Assembly: GCA_947497585.1 (NCBI GenBank)
Contig: CANMHG010000003.1
Coordinates: forward strand, 310,001 to 374,000
Direction: 5' to 3'
DNA: 64,000 bases
Source: an uncultured Bacillaceae bacterium
GTDB lineage: Bacteria; Bacillota; Bacilli; Bacillales; Bacillaceae_L
Below the pieces are notes generated by a model that saw only the letters and a program-made list of their open reading frames with translations, searched no databases and had not been told where the DNA came from. The position numbers were made by a program, and so were the translations under genes. Shown here piece after piece: positions 20,371-33,948 of this stretch (positions within the stretch are counted from its first letter, which is position 1; the number at the start of each line of letters is the position of its first letter).

Positions 20371-20410
20371 AACCGTTTTACCTTTTAAAGGTAAGACGGT
20401 TTTTGTTTTT
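20371..20410 (+). terminator. tRNA-Arg terminator
   Basis: AACCGTTTTACC / GGTAAGACGGTT stem followed by TTTTGTTTTT. Confidence 0.85.
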
Positions 20411-20586
20411 TATGCATCTTTATATCCAATTGTACCATCGTAGTCTGCTTCATCAACTGGGTTCACACGCCACATTTGTTGAATCGGGTCAAATTCCTCA
20501 CCGAATTCTTCGCTAAATCCTTTTTCATTAGCCTCTGCCAGTGTTCCTGTCAATGGACCGGCATAAATAACTTCATTTTTTCTCAT
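20410..20586 (-). CDS. Small conserved-looking acidic protein (58 aa)
   Basis: Not recognised. The chosen start (MRKNEVIYAG) is preceded by GGGGGGATGTAACC, a good ribosome site; a longer frame to 20724 begins in sequence without one. The protein is acidic (GFSEEFGEEFDPIQ; DEADYDGTIGY) with no membrane segment or signal. Divergent from rpoN. Coding judged real from ribosome site and composition. Confidence 0.65.
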   Translation of the reverse strand: MRKNEVIYAGPLTGTLAEANEKGFSEEFGEEFDPIQQMWRVNPVDEADYDGTIGYKDA

Positions 20587-20742
20587 GGTTACATCCCCCC
20601 TTACAATTAGCATCCTTCTCTCGTTTTTAAAAAATACATTCGAAAAGTCATTCCCAACAATTTGCCATTCACCATACAAGAAGGATGATGTAAAATAAGA
20701 TACAAATGGTTTTTGTAAGGGCATACAGTGAGGAGGGTGTGA

Positions 20743-22059
20743 ATGAATATGAGAGTAGGGTTATTTCAACAACAGTCACTAAAGTTAGCGATGACAAAAG
20801 AATTAACACAAGCTATTACGTTACTACAATATTCTTCACTCGAGCTGTCTGAATTTTTACAGGAGCAGACCCTTGAAAACCCACTAATCGAAATTTCTGG
20901 CGCAGAAGCCCACTTTTATAGTAAGAAAAAAGCACCATTAAAAAGAGCAGAAAAAATGAATCCCTTAGATTTTGTTGACTTACACCAAAAAACCTTACAT
21001 CAACACTTAAGTGAACAGGTGTCTTTAATTAAACTAGAGCCATATCAGCGTAAAATCACTGAGTATATCATTGATCTATTAGACCATAATGGTTATCTAA
21101 CAATGGACAGTAATGAGATTGCTGCAAATCTTTCCATTACTGAGGAGTTAGTGGAGAATTCATTAAATTTAATAAAAAATTTAGATCCTGCTGGAGTTGG
21201 TGCTAGAAGTGTGAAGGAATCTTTACTTCTTCAGCTTGAAAGACTTCCTAATAGACATCGATCGGCCGAAGATATAATTAGTAATTATTTTGACTTATTC
21301 GCCTCCAAATCATGGAGGGAGCTTTCGAAACAAACTTCATATGATTTAAAAGCAATCCAGGAGGTTAGTGATCTTATCGTTACACTGAACCCTCGGCCGG
21401 GTAATGCCTTTTATGATGGGAAACAAGATTACATTACCCCTGACCTATCTGTTACTGTAGAAAATGGTAATATTGAAATTAACTTACATGATGAATTTTT
21501 ACCTAAGGTTTCACTTAATCTTCAGTATTACAAATCGTTAGAAACAGTAAACGATGCACAAGCCCGTTCATACTTAAAAGAAAAGGCACAGCAATGTCAA
21601 TGGATTATAAAAAGTCTAGAGCAACGAAAACAGACAATTTTACTTGTTATGAATGAAATCATTCAAAGACAACCCGATTATTTTTTAAAAGGCACGACTT
21701 ATTTAAGACCACTTACGATGAAGGAGGTTGCTGACGCGATTGATGTACATGAATCAACTGTTAGTCGTACATGTCGTGATAAGTATGTTCAGACTCCTTA
21801 TGGCGTATTTGAAATGAAGTCTTTTTTTAGCAGTGCAATCCAAACAGCTAATTTAGGTGAAGAAACATCTTCAGCAGGGGTTAAGGAAATGATTGAAAAA
21901 ATCGTTTCAGAAGAAAATAAAAAGAAACCATTATCCGACCAGAAAATTGTAGAAATTTTAAAAGATGAGCATAACATAGTGGTTTCAAGACGTACCATCG
22001 CAAAATATCGTGATCAACTTGGGATTCTATCCTCTTCACAAAGAAAAAGATATGATTAA
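20743..22059 (+). CDS. rpoN: RNA polymerase sigma-54 factor (SigL)
   Basis: 438 aa. The N-terminal activator-interacting region is Gln/Leu-rich (LFQQQSLKLAMTKELTQAITLL); then come the core-binding domain, the HTH (TMKEVADAIDVHESTVSRTC, about 322-341) and the C-terminal RpoN box SRRTIAKYRD, which contacts the -24 element. In Bacillus it serves levanase, amino-acid and acetoin regulons with enhancer-binding activators. AGGAGGGTGTGA supports ATG 20743; a second ATG two codons later is possible. Confidence 0.96.
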   Translation: MNMRVGLFQQQSLKLAMTKELTQAITLLQYSSLELSEFLQEQTLENPLIEISGAEAHFYSKKKAPLKRAEKMNPLDFVDLHQKTLHQHLSEQVSLIKLEPYQRKITEYIIDLLDHNGYLTMDSNEIAANLSITEELVENSLNLIKNLDPAGVGARSVKESLLLQLERLPNRHRSAEDIISNYFDLFASKSWRELSKQTSYDLKAIQEVSDLIVTLNPRPGNAFYDGKQDYITPDLSVTVENGNIEINLHDEFLPKVSLNLQYYKSLETVNDAQARSYLKEKAQQCQWIIKSLEQRKQTILLVMNEIIQRQPDYFLKGTTYLRPLTMKEVADAIDVHESTVSRTCRDKYVQTPYGVFEMKSFFSSAIQTANLGEETSSAGVKEMIEKIVSEENKKKPLSDQKIVEILKDEHNIVVSRRTIAKYRDQLGILSSSQRKRYD

Positions 22060-22077
22060 TGTTAGGATGTGTTTCAC

Positions 22078-22335
22078 TTGGAAAAAACAAAAATCATCAT
22101 GTATTCAAAACTAGATTGCCCTCTTTGTATGAAAGCAAAAGTAGTTCTTGAGAAATTGGGAGAAGAATTTCCTATAACCATTGAAGAAGTTGATATATAT
22201 CAGGATGATGCTCTGTTAGAAAAATATCAAATCATGATTCCAGTCGTTGAGATTGATGGTGAAGAGATTACTTATGGAATTGTCGATAAAGTTTCAATAA
22301 GAAAGCGTTTACTTGATAAAACGCCTATTGAATAA
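22078..22335 (+). CDS. Glutaredoxin-like protein
   Basis: 85-residue thioredoxin fold with a redox CPLC motif near residue 13 (MYSKLDCPLCMKAKVVLEKL), a cis-Pro-like IPVVEIDGEEI and no membrane helix. It is likely a cytoplasmic thiol-disulfide oxidoreductase; the glutathione- or bacillithiol-dependent partner is unknown. I prefer the TTG start at 22078 (AGGATG about 9 nt upstream) over GTG 22069, which overlaps that site. It lies 18 nt after rpoN and is probably co-transcribed with it. Confidence 0.8.
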   Translation: MEKTKIIMYSKLDCPLCMKAKVVLEKLGEEFPITIEEVDIYQDDALLEKYQIMIPVVEIDGEEITYGIVDKVSIRKRLLDKTPIE

Positions 22336-22373
22336 CGGTTTTACTACTGTTAGAATATACTTGTAAAGTCAGA

Positions 22374-22408
22374 AATCATTGATGAAGTAGCCTTCAGTGA
22401 TTTTTTTT
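22374..22408 (+). terminator. rpoN-glutaredoxin terminator
   Basis: AATCA ... TGATT and TGAAG / CTTCA form an interrupted stem followed by eight Ts. Only 9 nt separate it from the CggR operator. Confidence 0.65.
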
Positions 22409-22416
22409 ACGACTGG

Positions 22417-22452
22417 TGGGACACAATATGTCATATAGGGACATAAAACGTC
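22417..22452 (+). promoter_or_regulatory. CggR operator of the gapA operon
   Basis: Two direct half-sites TGGGAC-N6-TGTC and AGGGAC-N6-CGTC separated by 4 bp, matching the known CggR target (CGGGACN6TGTCN4CGGGACN6TGTC). It lies 27 bp before cggR. I could not place a convincing promoter upstream. Fructose-1,6-bisphosphate relieves CggR repression in B. subtilis. Confidence 0.85.
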
Positions 22453-22478
22453 CCAACTGGTAAAAAGGGGAAATCGCA

Positions 22479-23504
22479 GTGAAGTCAATTCTTGATATTC
22501 AAAGTAAATTGTTACCTGATTTACTTGAGGTTATGCAAAAGCGTTACAATATCCTGAAATACATTCGGTTAATGCAACCTATTGGAAGAAGAAGCTTATC
22601 TACAAGTCTTGGACTTAGTGAACGAATTCTTCGTGCAGAAGTTCAATTCTTGAAAGATCAAGACCTTATCGATATAGGTTCATCTGGAATGAGTCTAACA
22701 AAAGAAGGTACAACATTGTTTCTTCAATTAGAGGAAATGATGAAAGAAGTATCTGGTTTAAAAGTTTTGGAATCAAAACTGAAGAAAAAATTAAAACTAA
22801 GAGATGTAATCGTTGTTTCAGGAGATAGTGATGTTTTCCCTTGGGTAAAAAAAGAAATGGGAAGAGCTACTACTACAAAGATGAAGGAGTACCTAACAGA
22901 TAGAAATATCATTGCTGTAACAGGTGGAACAACCCTGGCTGCTGTAGCTGAGATGATGACTGCCGATTTTAAAAATCGCGATATGCTCTTCGTGCCAGCC
23001 CGTGGTGGTTTAGGTGAACATGTTGAAAATCAAGCAAATACAATCTGCGCAAAAATGGCTGAAAAGGCAGTAGGAAACTACCGACTACTACATGTACCAG
23101 ATGTTGTAAGTCCTGATGCCTATCAATCTTTTGTAGCAGAACCCTCCATTCAAGAGGTCCTTAATCTTATTAAGTCCTCAAGTATTGTTGTACACGGTAT
23201 TGGAGATGCTATAACAATGGCAGAACGTAGAAAAACCTCTCCAGAAGATGTACAGAAAATCATAGCATCACATGGAGTTGCCGAGGCATTTGGTTATTAT
23301 TTTAACCAAGAGGGTATTGTTGTTCATAAGGTTCAAACGATTGGTATTCAGCTTGAGCATTTAGATAAAATTGAACATGTTATTGCGGTTGCGGGTGGTG
23401 CTTCAAAGGCTAAAGCGATTGAATCATACATGAAGCAAGCGCCTCATTCCATTTTAATTACAGATGAAGGTGCTGCCAATCAATTGGTAGAATCACATAC
23501 TTAA
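22479..23504 (+). CDS. cggR: Central glycolytic genes regulator CggR
   Basis: SorC/DeoR-type repressor of 341 aa with an N-terminal winged helix (ILKYIRLMQPIGRRSLSTSL) and a sugar-phosphate-binding domain (TGGTTLAAVAEMM, FVPARGGLGEHVENQANTI). It represses its own operon and is inactivated by fructose-1,6-bisphosphate. Start GTG after AAAAGGGGAAATC. Immediately upstream of gapA, as in B. subtilis. Confidence 0.96.
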   Translation: MKSILDIQSKLLPDLLEVMQKRYNILKYIRLMQPIGRRSLSTSLGLSERILRAEVQFLKDQDLIDIGSSGMSLTKEGTTLFLQLEEMMKEVSGLKVLESKLKKKLKLRDVIVVSGDSDVFPWVKKEMGRATTTKMKEYLTDRNIIAVTGGTTLAAVAEMMTADFKNRDMLFVPARGGLGEHVENQANTICAKMAEKAVGNYRLLHVPDVVSPDAYQSFVAEPSIQEVLNLIKSSSIVVHGIGDAITMAERRKTSPEDVQKIIASHGVAEAFGYYFNQEGIVVHKVQTIGIQLEHLDKIEHVIAVAGGASKAKAIESYMKQAPHSILITDEGAANQLVESHT

Positions 23505-23520
23505 AATTATTTATGTTTAG

Positions 23521-24552
<1,032 letters not shown>

Positions 24553-24580
24553 GACTGTCGAAAAATAGCCTTGGATTTTC

Positions 24581-24610
24581 TTGGTATATTAACCAAACTA
24601 ATACTATAAT
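24581..24610 (+). promoter_or_regulatory. Internal promoter before pgk
   Basis: TTGGTA, 18-bp spacer, TATAAT in the gapA-pgk gap. It would allow CggR-independent expression of pgk-tpiA-gpmI-eno. Confidence 0.6.
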
Positions 24611-24632
24611 AGATGTTGGTGTTAAACAATGG

Positions 24633-24664
24633 GGAGAGGGGCAAATACCCCTCTCCTATTTTAA
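24633..24664 (+). terminator. Hairpin between gapA and pgk (partial terminator or stabiliser)
   Basis: Perfect 9-bp stem GGAGAGGGG / CCCCTCTCC, 6-nt loop, followed only by TATTTTAAG. The weak tail suggests partial termination or protection of the cggR-gapA mRNA 3' end. Confidence 0.6.
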
Positions 24665-24687
24665 GTATTAGATACGGAGGGTATTAA

Positions 24688-25872
24688 ATGAACAAAAAGT
24701 CGGTTAGAGATATCGATGTAAATGGAAAACGAGTTTTTTGCCGTGTTGATTTTAATGTTCCGATGAAAGATGGCTCAGTATCTGATGATACAAGGATCCG
24801 AGCAGCGCTTCCTACGATTCAGTTTTTAGCTGAAAAAGGTGCGAAGGTAATATTAGCTAGTCACCTAGGACGTCCCAAAGGTACAGTTGTTGAGGAAATG
24901 CGCTTAACAGCAGTGGCTGGACGTTTGAGTGAATTGTTAGGAAAAGAAGTACATAAAACAGATGAAGCGTATGGAGATTCAGTAAAGCAGAAGATTGAGG
25001 AATTGAATCAAGGTGATGTTTTACTACTTGAAAATGTACGTTTTTATCCTGGAGAAGAAAAGAACGATTCAGAATTAGCTAAGTCTTTTGCAGAGTTAGC
25101 AGACATTTATGTAAACGATGCGTTTGGTGCAGCACACCGAGCTCATGCATCAACAGAAGGAATTGCGAATTACCTTCCAGCTGTTTCAGGTTTATTGATG
25201 GAAAAAGAGCTAGAGGTATTAGGTAAAGCTCTTTCGAACCCAGATAGACCATTTACAGCAATCATTGGTGGAGCAAAGGTTAAAGATAAAATCGGAGTGA
25301 TCGAAAACTTACTAGAAAAAGTCGATAACTTAATTATCGGTGGTGGATTAGCTTACACTTTTGTAAAAGCACAAGGTCATGAAGTAGGTAAGTCACTTCT
25401 AGAAGAAGATAAAGTTGATTTAGCGAAGTCCTTTATGGAAAAAGCAAAAGAAAAAGGCGTTAAATTCTACATGCCGGTTGATGCTGTTGTTGCAGATGAC
25501 TTTTCAAATGATGCAAACACAAAAGTAGTTGCTATCGATTCAATTCCAGCTGATTGGGAAGCCTTGGATATCGGACCTGAAACTAGCAAATTATATAGTG
25601 ATGTGATTGCTAATTCTAAACTAGTTATTTGGAACGGTCCAATGGGAGTGTTTGAGCTAGAATCATTCGCAAATGGTACGAAGTCTGTAGCACAAGCTCT
25701 TGCTAAGGCAGAAAATACATACACTGTCATTGGTGGTGGAGATTCTGCAGCAGCTGTTGAGAAATTTGATTTTGCAGAAAAAATGGATCATATCTCAACA
25801 GGCGGAGGAGCATCCCTAGAATTCATGGAAGGCAAAGCACTTCCAGGTGTGGTTGCTTTAAACGATAAATAA
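24688..25872 (+). CDS. pgk: Phosphoglycerate kinase
   Basis: 394 aa; substrate-binding [12 protein letters not shown] near the N-terminus, ASHLGRPKG, the hinge and nucleotide site [12 protein letters not shown], and the C-terminal [12 protein letters not shown] and [14 protein letters not shown]. Transfers phosphate from 1,3-bisphosphoglycerate to ADP. GGAGGGTATTAA precedes the ATG. Part of the glycolytic operon. Confidence 0.98.
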   Translation: MNKKSVRDIDVNGKRVFCRVDFNVPMKDGSVSDDTRIRAALPTIQFLAEKGAKVILASHLGRPKGTVVEEMRLTAVAGRLSELLGKEVHKTDEAYGDSVKQKIEELNQGDVLLLENVRFYPGEEKNDSELAKSFAELADIYVNDAFGAAHRAHASTEGIANYLPAVSGLLMEKELEVLGKALSNPDRPFTAIIGGAKVKDKIGVIENLLEKVDNLIIGGGLAYTFVKAQGHEVGKSLLEEDKVDLAKSFMEKAKEKGVKFYMPVDAVVADDFSNDANTKVVAIDSIPADWEALDIGPETSKLYSDVIANSKLVIWNGPMGVFELESFANGTKSVAQALAKAENTYTVIGGGDSAAAVEKFDFAEKMDHISTGGGASLEFMEGKALPGVVALNDK

Positions 25873-25878
25873 GATTAA

Positions 25879-29504
<3,626 letters not shown>

Positions 29505-29513
29505 GTGAGTTTG

Positions 29514-29549
29514 AAGAGTATCAGGCTATATGCTTGATACTCTTTTTTT
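29514..29549 (+). terminator. eno terminator
   Basis: AAGAGTATCA / TGATACTCTT stem (10 bp) followed by a T tract. Confidence 0.9.
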
Positions 29550-29559
29550 GAGGATGCGC

Positions 29560-29669
29560 GAGTAAATTTGAAGTTAGACGAGAAAAGGTAGGACTTACGC
29601 GAGTAAAGTCGATAGTTTAGCGAATAAATGAAAAGGTAGACGAATAAACCACACATAAAAGCGAGAAAA
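29560..29669. repeat. Degenerate 20/21-bp tandem repeat, six units
   Basis: The heptamer GARWAAA recurs at 29560, 29580, 29601, 29622, 29642 and 29663, i.e. every 20 or 21 bp, each usually preceded by (A/G)C. The intervening 12-14 bases vary. It lies between the eno terminator and the terminator of the small minus-strand gene. A minus-strand ORF across it has no ribosome site. Confidence 0.7.
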
Positions 29670-29703
29670 GGCCAAATCAAGTAACGATTAGCTTGATTTG
29701 GCC
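29670..29703 (-). terminator. Terminator of the 47-aa gene
   Basis: Perfect 12-bp stem GGCCAAATCAAG / CTTGATTTGGCC with a 10-nt loop; on the minus strand it is followed by TTTTCTCGCTTTT. Confidence 0.75.
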
Positions 29704-29726
29704 TCGCTTCACTTCACTAAATATTG

Positions 29727-29870
29727 TTAGTAAACTCCACGTTCATTCTTACTTTTCTTACCTTTTACCTCTTTTTCATGTCCTTTTACTTTCGGTTCAT
29801 TTCCACCTAAGTAAATGCGCTGATATTTCTTTGAAGTCTCAAGTAACTCATCATAATCCTCATTAATCAT
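29727..29870 (-). CDS. Small basic hydrophilic protein (47 aa)
   Basis: ATG preceded by GAAGGGGGTGAACAAAT, a strong ribosome site; the frame of 47 codons ends at TAA, 24 nt before a good terminator. The protein begins MINEDYDELLETSKKYQRIY and ends in a Lys-rich stretch (VKGKKSKNERGVY). Entirely hydrophilic. I do not know the family; the size and composition would fit a small stationary-phase or spore-associated protein, but that is a guess. Divergent from secG. Confidence 0.75.
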   Translation of the reverse strand: MINEDYDELLETSKKYQRIYLGGNEPKVKGHEKEVKGKKSKNERGVY

Positions 29871-29981
29871 ATTTGTTCACCCCCTTCATAATTTGCTCAG
29901 AAAAAAAGAGAACAAAGATGGTAGTTTAACCCACCGTCTACCTAACACCGGAATGCCTAAAATCACTGTAAATTAAAGCTA

Positions 29982-30010
29982 TTGTCCACAAACCTAATTT
30001 GTGGTACATT
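29982..30010 (+). promoter_or_regulatory. Candidate extended -10 promoter of secG
   Basis: TTGTCC, 17-bp spacer, TGGTACATT (extended TGn plus TACATT). About 105 nt of leader follow before secG. Confidence 0.5.
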
Positions 30011-30116
30011 TAAACTACTGCTAAATGTGTTTAAGAACCAATCTATTCTTATACACGGTGAATACCCACGCCTAGGGTTTTCACAAGCCCATGTCTTATC
30101 AGGAGGTGTTGACTTA

Positions 30117-30353
30117 ATGCTACACACATTACTTATTACATTACTTGTTATTGTAAGTCTTGGTCTAATTGTATCTGTTCTACTTCAATCAGGAAAAAGT
30201 GCTGGTCTTTCTGGAGCGATTTCAGGTGGAGCTGAACAACTATTTGGAAAACAAAAGGCTCGTGGTCTTGATGCAGTTTTACACAAAGCTACGATCGTTC
30301 TTTCAGTACTATTCTTTGTACTAACAATTGCAGTTTCATATGTAGGTTTATAA
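30117..30353 (+). CDS. secG: Preprotein translocase subunit SecG
   Basis: 78 residues with two transmembrane segments (about 2-24 and 55-76) around a conserved cytoplasmic loop ([27 protein letters not shown]). It joins SecYE and aids SecA-driven export. ATG 30117 follows GGAGGTG at good spacing; the upstream 45 codons of open frame are spurious. Confidence 0.95.
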   Translation: MLHTLLITLLVIVSLGLIVSVLLQSGKSAGLSGAISGGAEQLFGKQKARGLDAVLHKATIVLSVLFFVLTIAVSYVGL

Positions 30354-30366
30354 TCACATAAACTTT

Positions 30367-30404
30367 AAAAGGGTCTGACCACATTGTAGGTCTGGCCCTT
30401 TTTT
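30367..30404 (+). terminator. secG terminator
   Basis: AAAAGGG / CCCTTTT outer stem and GACC / GGTC inner stem followed by TTTTTT. Confidence 0.8.
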
Positions 30405-30419
30405 CTGTAATTAGGGGTT

Positions 30420-30507
30420 ATTTTTCAAACGGTTGTTTAAAAATAGAAGTATTTCAATCAAACGTTTGTTTAAAATACTCCTCATTTCAATCAAACGTTT
30501 GTTTAGA
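30420..30507. promoter_or_regulatory. Three palindromic operator-like sites at 33-bp intervals
   Basis: CAAACGGTTG at 30426 and CAAACGTTTG at 30459 and 30492, within repeated ATCAAACGTTTGTTTA context. The 33-bp spacing puts all three on nearly the same DNA face. They lie between the secG terminator and the esterase gene. Palindromes of this kind are typical TetR-family targets, but no TetR gene is in the window. Confidence 0.7.
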
Positions 30508-30596
30508 AAGACACTTAATCAGATTCCTCTTAATTGCATCGTTTATAACCATATGATAATAATGAAACTATACTATCACGAAGGAGTAATCGTTTT

Positions 30597-31337
30597 ATGA
30601 AAAGAGTTGTACCAAAGCCTTTCTTTTTTGAAGGAGGAGAAAAGGCAGTCTTGCTTTTACACGGGTTTACCGGAAACTCGGCTGACGTTCGGATGCTAGG
30701 TCGCTTTTTAGAAGGAAAAGGATATACATGTCATGCGCCTCAATACAAAGGACATGGTGTTCCCCCAGAAGAACTTGTCCATACAGGTCCTGAAGATTGG
30801 TGGCAGGATGTAATAAAAGGCTATGAATTTTTAAAAGAAAAAGGTTATGAAAATATCGCGGCAGTTGGATTGTCTCTAGGTGGGGTATTTTCTTTGAAAT
30901 TGGGTTACACTGTACCTATAAAGGGAATTGTACCAATGTGTGCACCTATGTATATCAAAAGTGAAGAGGTTATGTATAACGGAATTCTCGATTATGCTAG
31001 AGAATACAAAAAGTATGAAGGTAAATCACCTGAAGACATTGAAACCGAAATGATTGAATTTCAAAAAACACCAATGAATACGTTAAAAGCCCTACAAGAG
31101 CTAATCTCTGACGTTCGTAATCATGTAGACCATATTTATTCACCAACGTTTGTTGTACAGGCAAGACATGATCATATGATTAATACGGATAGTGCAAATA
31201 TAATTTATAACGAAGTAGAGTCAGATCAGAAATCGATCAAATGGTATGAAGAATCAGGTCATGTTATTACTCTTGATAAAGAGCGTGAACAATTACATGA
31301 AGATGTATTTCAATTTTTAGAATCACTAGACTGGTAA
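30597..31337 (+). CDS. Carboxylesterase (Est30/YvaK-like)
   Basis: Alpha/beta hydrolase of 246 aa. Oxyanion HGFTGN near residue 22; nucleophile Ser93 in GLSLGG; Asp in ARHDHMI near 192; His in ESGHVI near 222. It closely resembles the thermophilic Bacillaceae esterase Est30 and B. subtilis YvaK, which sits between secG and rnr. Hydrolyses short-chain esters; the physiological substrate is unknown. CGAAGGAG precedes the ATG. Just 11 nt before rnr. Confidence 0.93.
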   Translation: MKRVVPKPFFFEGGEKAVLLLHGFTGNSADVRMLGRFLEGKGYTCHAPQYKGHGVPPEELVHTGPEDWWQDVIKGYEFLKEKGYENIAAVGLSLGGVFSLKLGYTVPIKGIVPMCAPMYIKSEEVMYNGILDYAREYKKYEGKSPEDIETEMIEFQKTPMNTLKALQELISDVRNHVDHIYSPTFVVQARHDHMINTDSANIIYNEVESDQKSIKWYEESGHVITLDKEREQLHEDVFQFLESLDW

Positions 31338-31348
31338 GGAGGGATACA

Positions 31349-33679
31349 ATGGATCAAGAAATTCAGCAACATATAGATAAGTTACTTTCTTTTATGAAAG
31401 AAGAGGCATACAAGCCATTGACTGTTCAGGAATTAGAAGAGGCATTTGGTATTCAAGATTCATCAGAGTTTAAAGAGTTTGTTAAAGCGCTTGTTGTAAT
31501 GGAAGAAAAGGGGTACGTCGTTAGAACAAGAAGCAACCGTTATGGACTACCTGAAAAAATGAATCTTGTCCGCGGGAAGTTAACTGGACATGCTAAAGGG
31601 TTTGCATTTGTTATACCTGAAGATAAAACAATGGACGATGTGTTTGTACCACCACCTGATATGAACAATGCCATGCATGGTGATATCGTACTCGTTCGAA
31701 TTAACACTGAGGCTTCGGGCGCACGTAAAGAAGGAACCATTGTTAGAATCATTGAACGTGGTGTAACAGAAATTGTAGGAACGTATACTGAGAGTAGAAA
31801 CTTTGGGTTTGTAATCCCAGATGACAAGAAGATTGCCAATGATATTTTTATCCCAAAGGAAGCAACAAATGGTGCAGCAGAGGGGCATAAGGTAGTTGTA
31901 AAGCTAACAACTTATCCTGAAGGCCGAATGAGTGCTGAGGGTGAAGTAATCCAAATTCTTGGTCATAAAAATGACCCGGGTGTAGATATCATTTCTGTTA
32001 TACATAAGCACGGTTTACCTCAGGAATTCCCAAAAGAGGCATTAGATCAAGCAATAAGTGTACCTGATACAATTAATGAGGATGAAATTAAAAACCGAAA
32101 AGACCTCCGTGACCAAGTTATTGTAACCATTGATGGAGCAGATGCAAAGGACTTAGATGATGCCGTTACTGTTACCAAACTAGAAAACGGTAACTATAAA
32201 TTAGGTGTTCATATTGCTGACGTTACTCATTATGTTACTGAGGGCTCTCCGATTGACAAAGAAGCGAGTGACCGTGGAACAAGTATTTACTTAGTTGACC
32301 GAGTAATTCCGATGATTCCACACCGTCTATCAAATGGTATTTGTTCGTTAAATCCCAAAGTTGATCGATTAACACTATCTTGTGATATGGAAATTAATAG
32401 TGAAGGTGCCGTTGTAAAACATGAAATCTTCCAAAGTGTGATTAAAACGACTGAACGTATGACTTATTCAGATGTGAACAAAATTCTTGTTGATAAAGAT
32501 GAAGAAGTCAGAGGTCGTTATGATTCACTCGTTCCGATGTTTGAGGAAATGGAAGTACTCGCTCAAATCCTTCGTGAAAAAAGGATGAAGCGTGGTGCAA
32601 TTGATTTTGATTTTAAAGAAGCAAAAGTACTAGTAGATGATGAAGGAAAGCCAACAGAAGTTGTACTTCGTGAGCGTTCAGTGGCTGAAAAGCTTATTGA
32701 AGAATTCATGTTAGCTGCTAATGAAACAGTAGCTGAGCATTTCCATTGGATGAATGTTCCGTTCATTTACCGTATCCATGAAGATCCTAATGAAGAGAAA
32801 CTAAGAAGATTCTTAGAGTTCATTACAAACTTTGGTTATGTTGTAAAAGGAACTGGGAACTCAATTCACCCTCGTGCATTACAGGAAATCATTGAATCCG
32901 TTCAAGGGCAGCCAGAAGAAATGGTTGTATCAACCATTATGCTTCGCTCGATGAAACAAGCAAAATATGACCCAGAGAGCTTAGGTCACTTTGGATTATC
33001 AACAGATTATTATACACATTTCACATCACCGATCCGACGTTACCCAGACTTAATTGTTCACCGTTTGATTAGAACGTACTTAATAAATGGTGAACTTGAT
33101 AGTGGTACGCAAGCAAAATGGAAAGATAAATTAGCAGGTATCGCAGAGCACTCTTCAAATATGGAGCGTCGTGCAGTTGAGGCAGAGCGTGAAACAGATA
33201 GCATGAAGAAAGCAGAGTACATGCTTGATAAAATTGGTGAAGAATACGATGGAATCATAAGCTCTGTTACAAACTTTGGAATGTTTGTTGAGCTTCCAAA
33301 TACAATTGAAGGCTTAGTCCATGTTAGTTATTTAACGGATGACTACTATCGTTATGATGAGCGCCACTTAGCGATGATTGGTGAGCGAACTGGAAATGTA
33401 TTTAGAATCGGAGACGAAATTACCGTTCGTGTGGTAAATGTCAATAAAGATGAGCGTTCTATTGACTTTGAAGTGGTAGGCATGAAAGGGTCACGCCGTC
33501 CACTCTCAAAAGAAGCTCCAAAAGTAATTAGAGCGGATAGAGGACCAAGTCGTCGTAAAAAGACAGACACCAAGACTTCTCCTGAAAAACAAGGTGATCC
33601 TAATAAACCACCAAAGAAAAAGAAAAAGTTTTATGATAATGTACCAAAACAAAAGAGTAGAAAGCGTAAGAGAAAATAA
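31349..33679 (+). CDS. rnr: Ribonuclease R
   Basis: 776-aa 3'-5' exoribonuclease: N-terminal winged helix (about 1-70), two cold-shock domains (about 75-220), the RNB catalytic domain with the Asp cluster [12 protein letters not shown] near 265 and RYPDLIVHR, then an S1 domain ([19 protein letters not shown]) and a basic Lys/Arg-rich tail. Degrades structured RNA and helps tmRNA-linked decay of non-stop mRNA, in keeping with the nearby smpB and ssrA. GGAGGGATACA precedes the ATG. Confidence 0.97.
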   Translation: MDQEIQQHIDKLLSFMKEEAYKPLTVQELEEAFGIQDSSEFKEFVKALVVMEEKGYVVRTRSNRYGLPEKMNLVRGKLTGHAKGFAFVIPEDKTMDDVFVPPPDMNNAMHGDIVLVRINTEASGARKEGTIVRIIERGVTEIVGTYTESRNFGFVIPDDKKIANDIFIPKEATNGAAEGHKVVVKLTTYPEGRMSAEGEVIQILGHKNDPGVDIISVIHKHGLPQEFPKEALDQAISVPDTINEDEIKNRKDLRDQVIVTIDGADAKDLDDAVTVTKLENGNYKLGVHIADVTHYVTEGSPIDKEASDRGTSIYLVDRVIPMIPHRLSNGICSLNPKVDRLTLSCDMEINSEGAVVKHEIFQSVIKTTERMTYSDVNKILVDKDEEVRGRYDSLVPMFEEMEVLAQILREKRMKRGAIDFDFKEAKVLVDDEGKPTEVVLRERSVAEKLIEEFMLAANETVAEHFHWMNVPFIYRIHEDPNEEKLRRFLEFITNFGYVVKGTGNSIHPRALQEIIESVQGQPEEMVVSTIMLRSMKQAKYDPESLGHFGLSTDYYTHFTSPIRRYPDLIVHRLIRTYLINGELDSGTQAKWKDKLAGIAEHSSNMERRAVEAERETDSMKKAEYMLDKIGEEYDGIISSVTNFGMFVELPNTIEGLVHVSYLTDDYYRYDERHLAMIGERTGNVFRIGDEITVRVVNVNKDERSIDFEVVGMKGSRRPLSKEAPKVIRADRGPSRRKKTDTKTSPEKQGDPNKPPKKKKKFYDNVPKQKSRKRKRK

Positions 33680-33687
33680 AGTGTAAA

Positions 33688-33731
33688 GGGGCTGCCCAAA
33701 GGTCAAGATTAAGTGACTTTGAGGGCAGCCC
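33688..33731 (+). terminator. Long hairpin after rnr
   Basis: GGGGCTGCCC / GGGCAGCCC outer stem with an extended inner CAAAG ... CTTTG pairing. No U tract follows (TATCTATG), so it may block exonucleases or terminate weakly. Confidence 0.55.
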
Positions 33732-33769
33732 TATCTATGAAATAAAAATAATAAGGACAGCCTTCCTAC

Positions 33770-33936
33770 CTGGTTCTCCTTTAAAGTGCAAAAAATAAAA
33801 AGTCGTAGTAAAAAGCATCATGCTTTTTCGCTTCCAAACGTTATTAAGATGATGAAGGACAAAAGCAAAAGAACATGCAAGGGAAATGTCCTTCATAAAG
33901 TTGTTTTTCACGTTTTGCACTCCGAAATAGAACCTG
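33770..33936. repeat. 167-bp structured element with 24-bp imperfect terminal inverted repeats
   Basis: Ends 33770-33793 and 33913-33936 are inverted repeats (core AGTGCAAAA / TTTTGCACT, about 18 of 24 matching). Inside lie two more hairpins: AAAAAGCAT-C-ATGCTTTTT (33810-33828) and ATGAAGGACA / TGTCCTTCAT (33852-33861, 33887-33896). ORFs on both strands lack ribosome sites. It could be a MITE or a structured RNA. Confidence 0.6.
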
Positions 33937-33948
33937 TTATTCCTAAGA

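Noticed and set aside
29900..29940. Minus-strand hairpin AGATGGT/ACCGTCT with a T tract upstream of the 47-aa gene
   Set aside because: The stem contains a G-U pair and is short, and no gene ends there; an attenuator cannot be supported.
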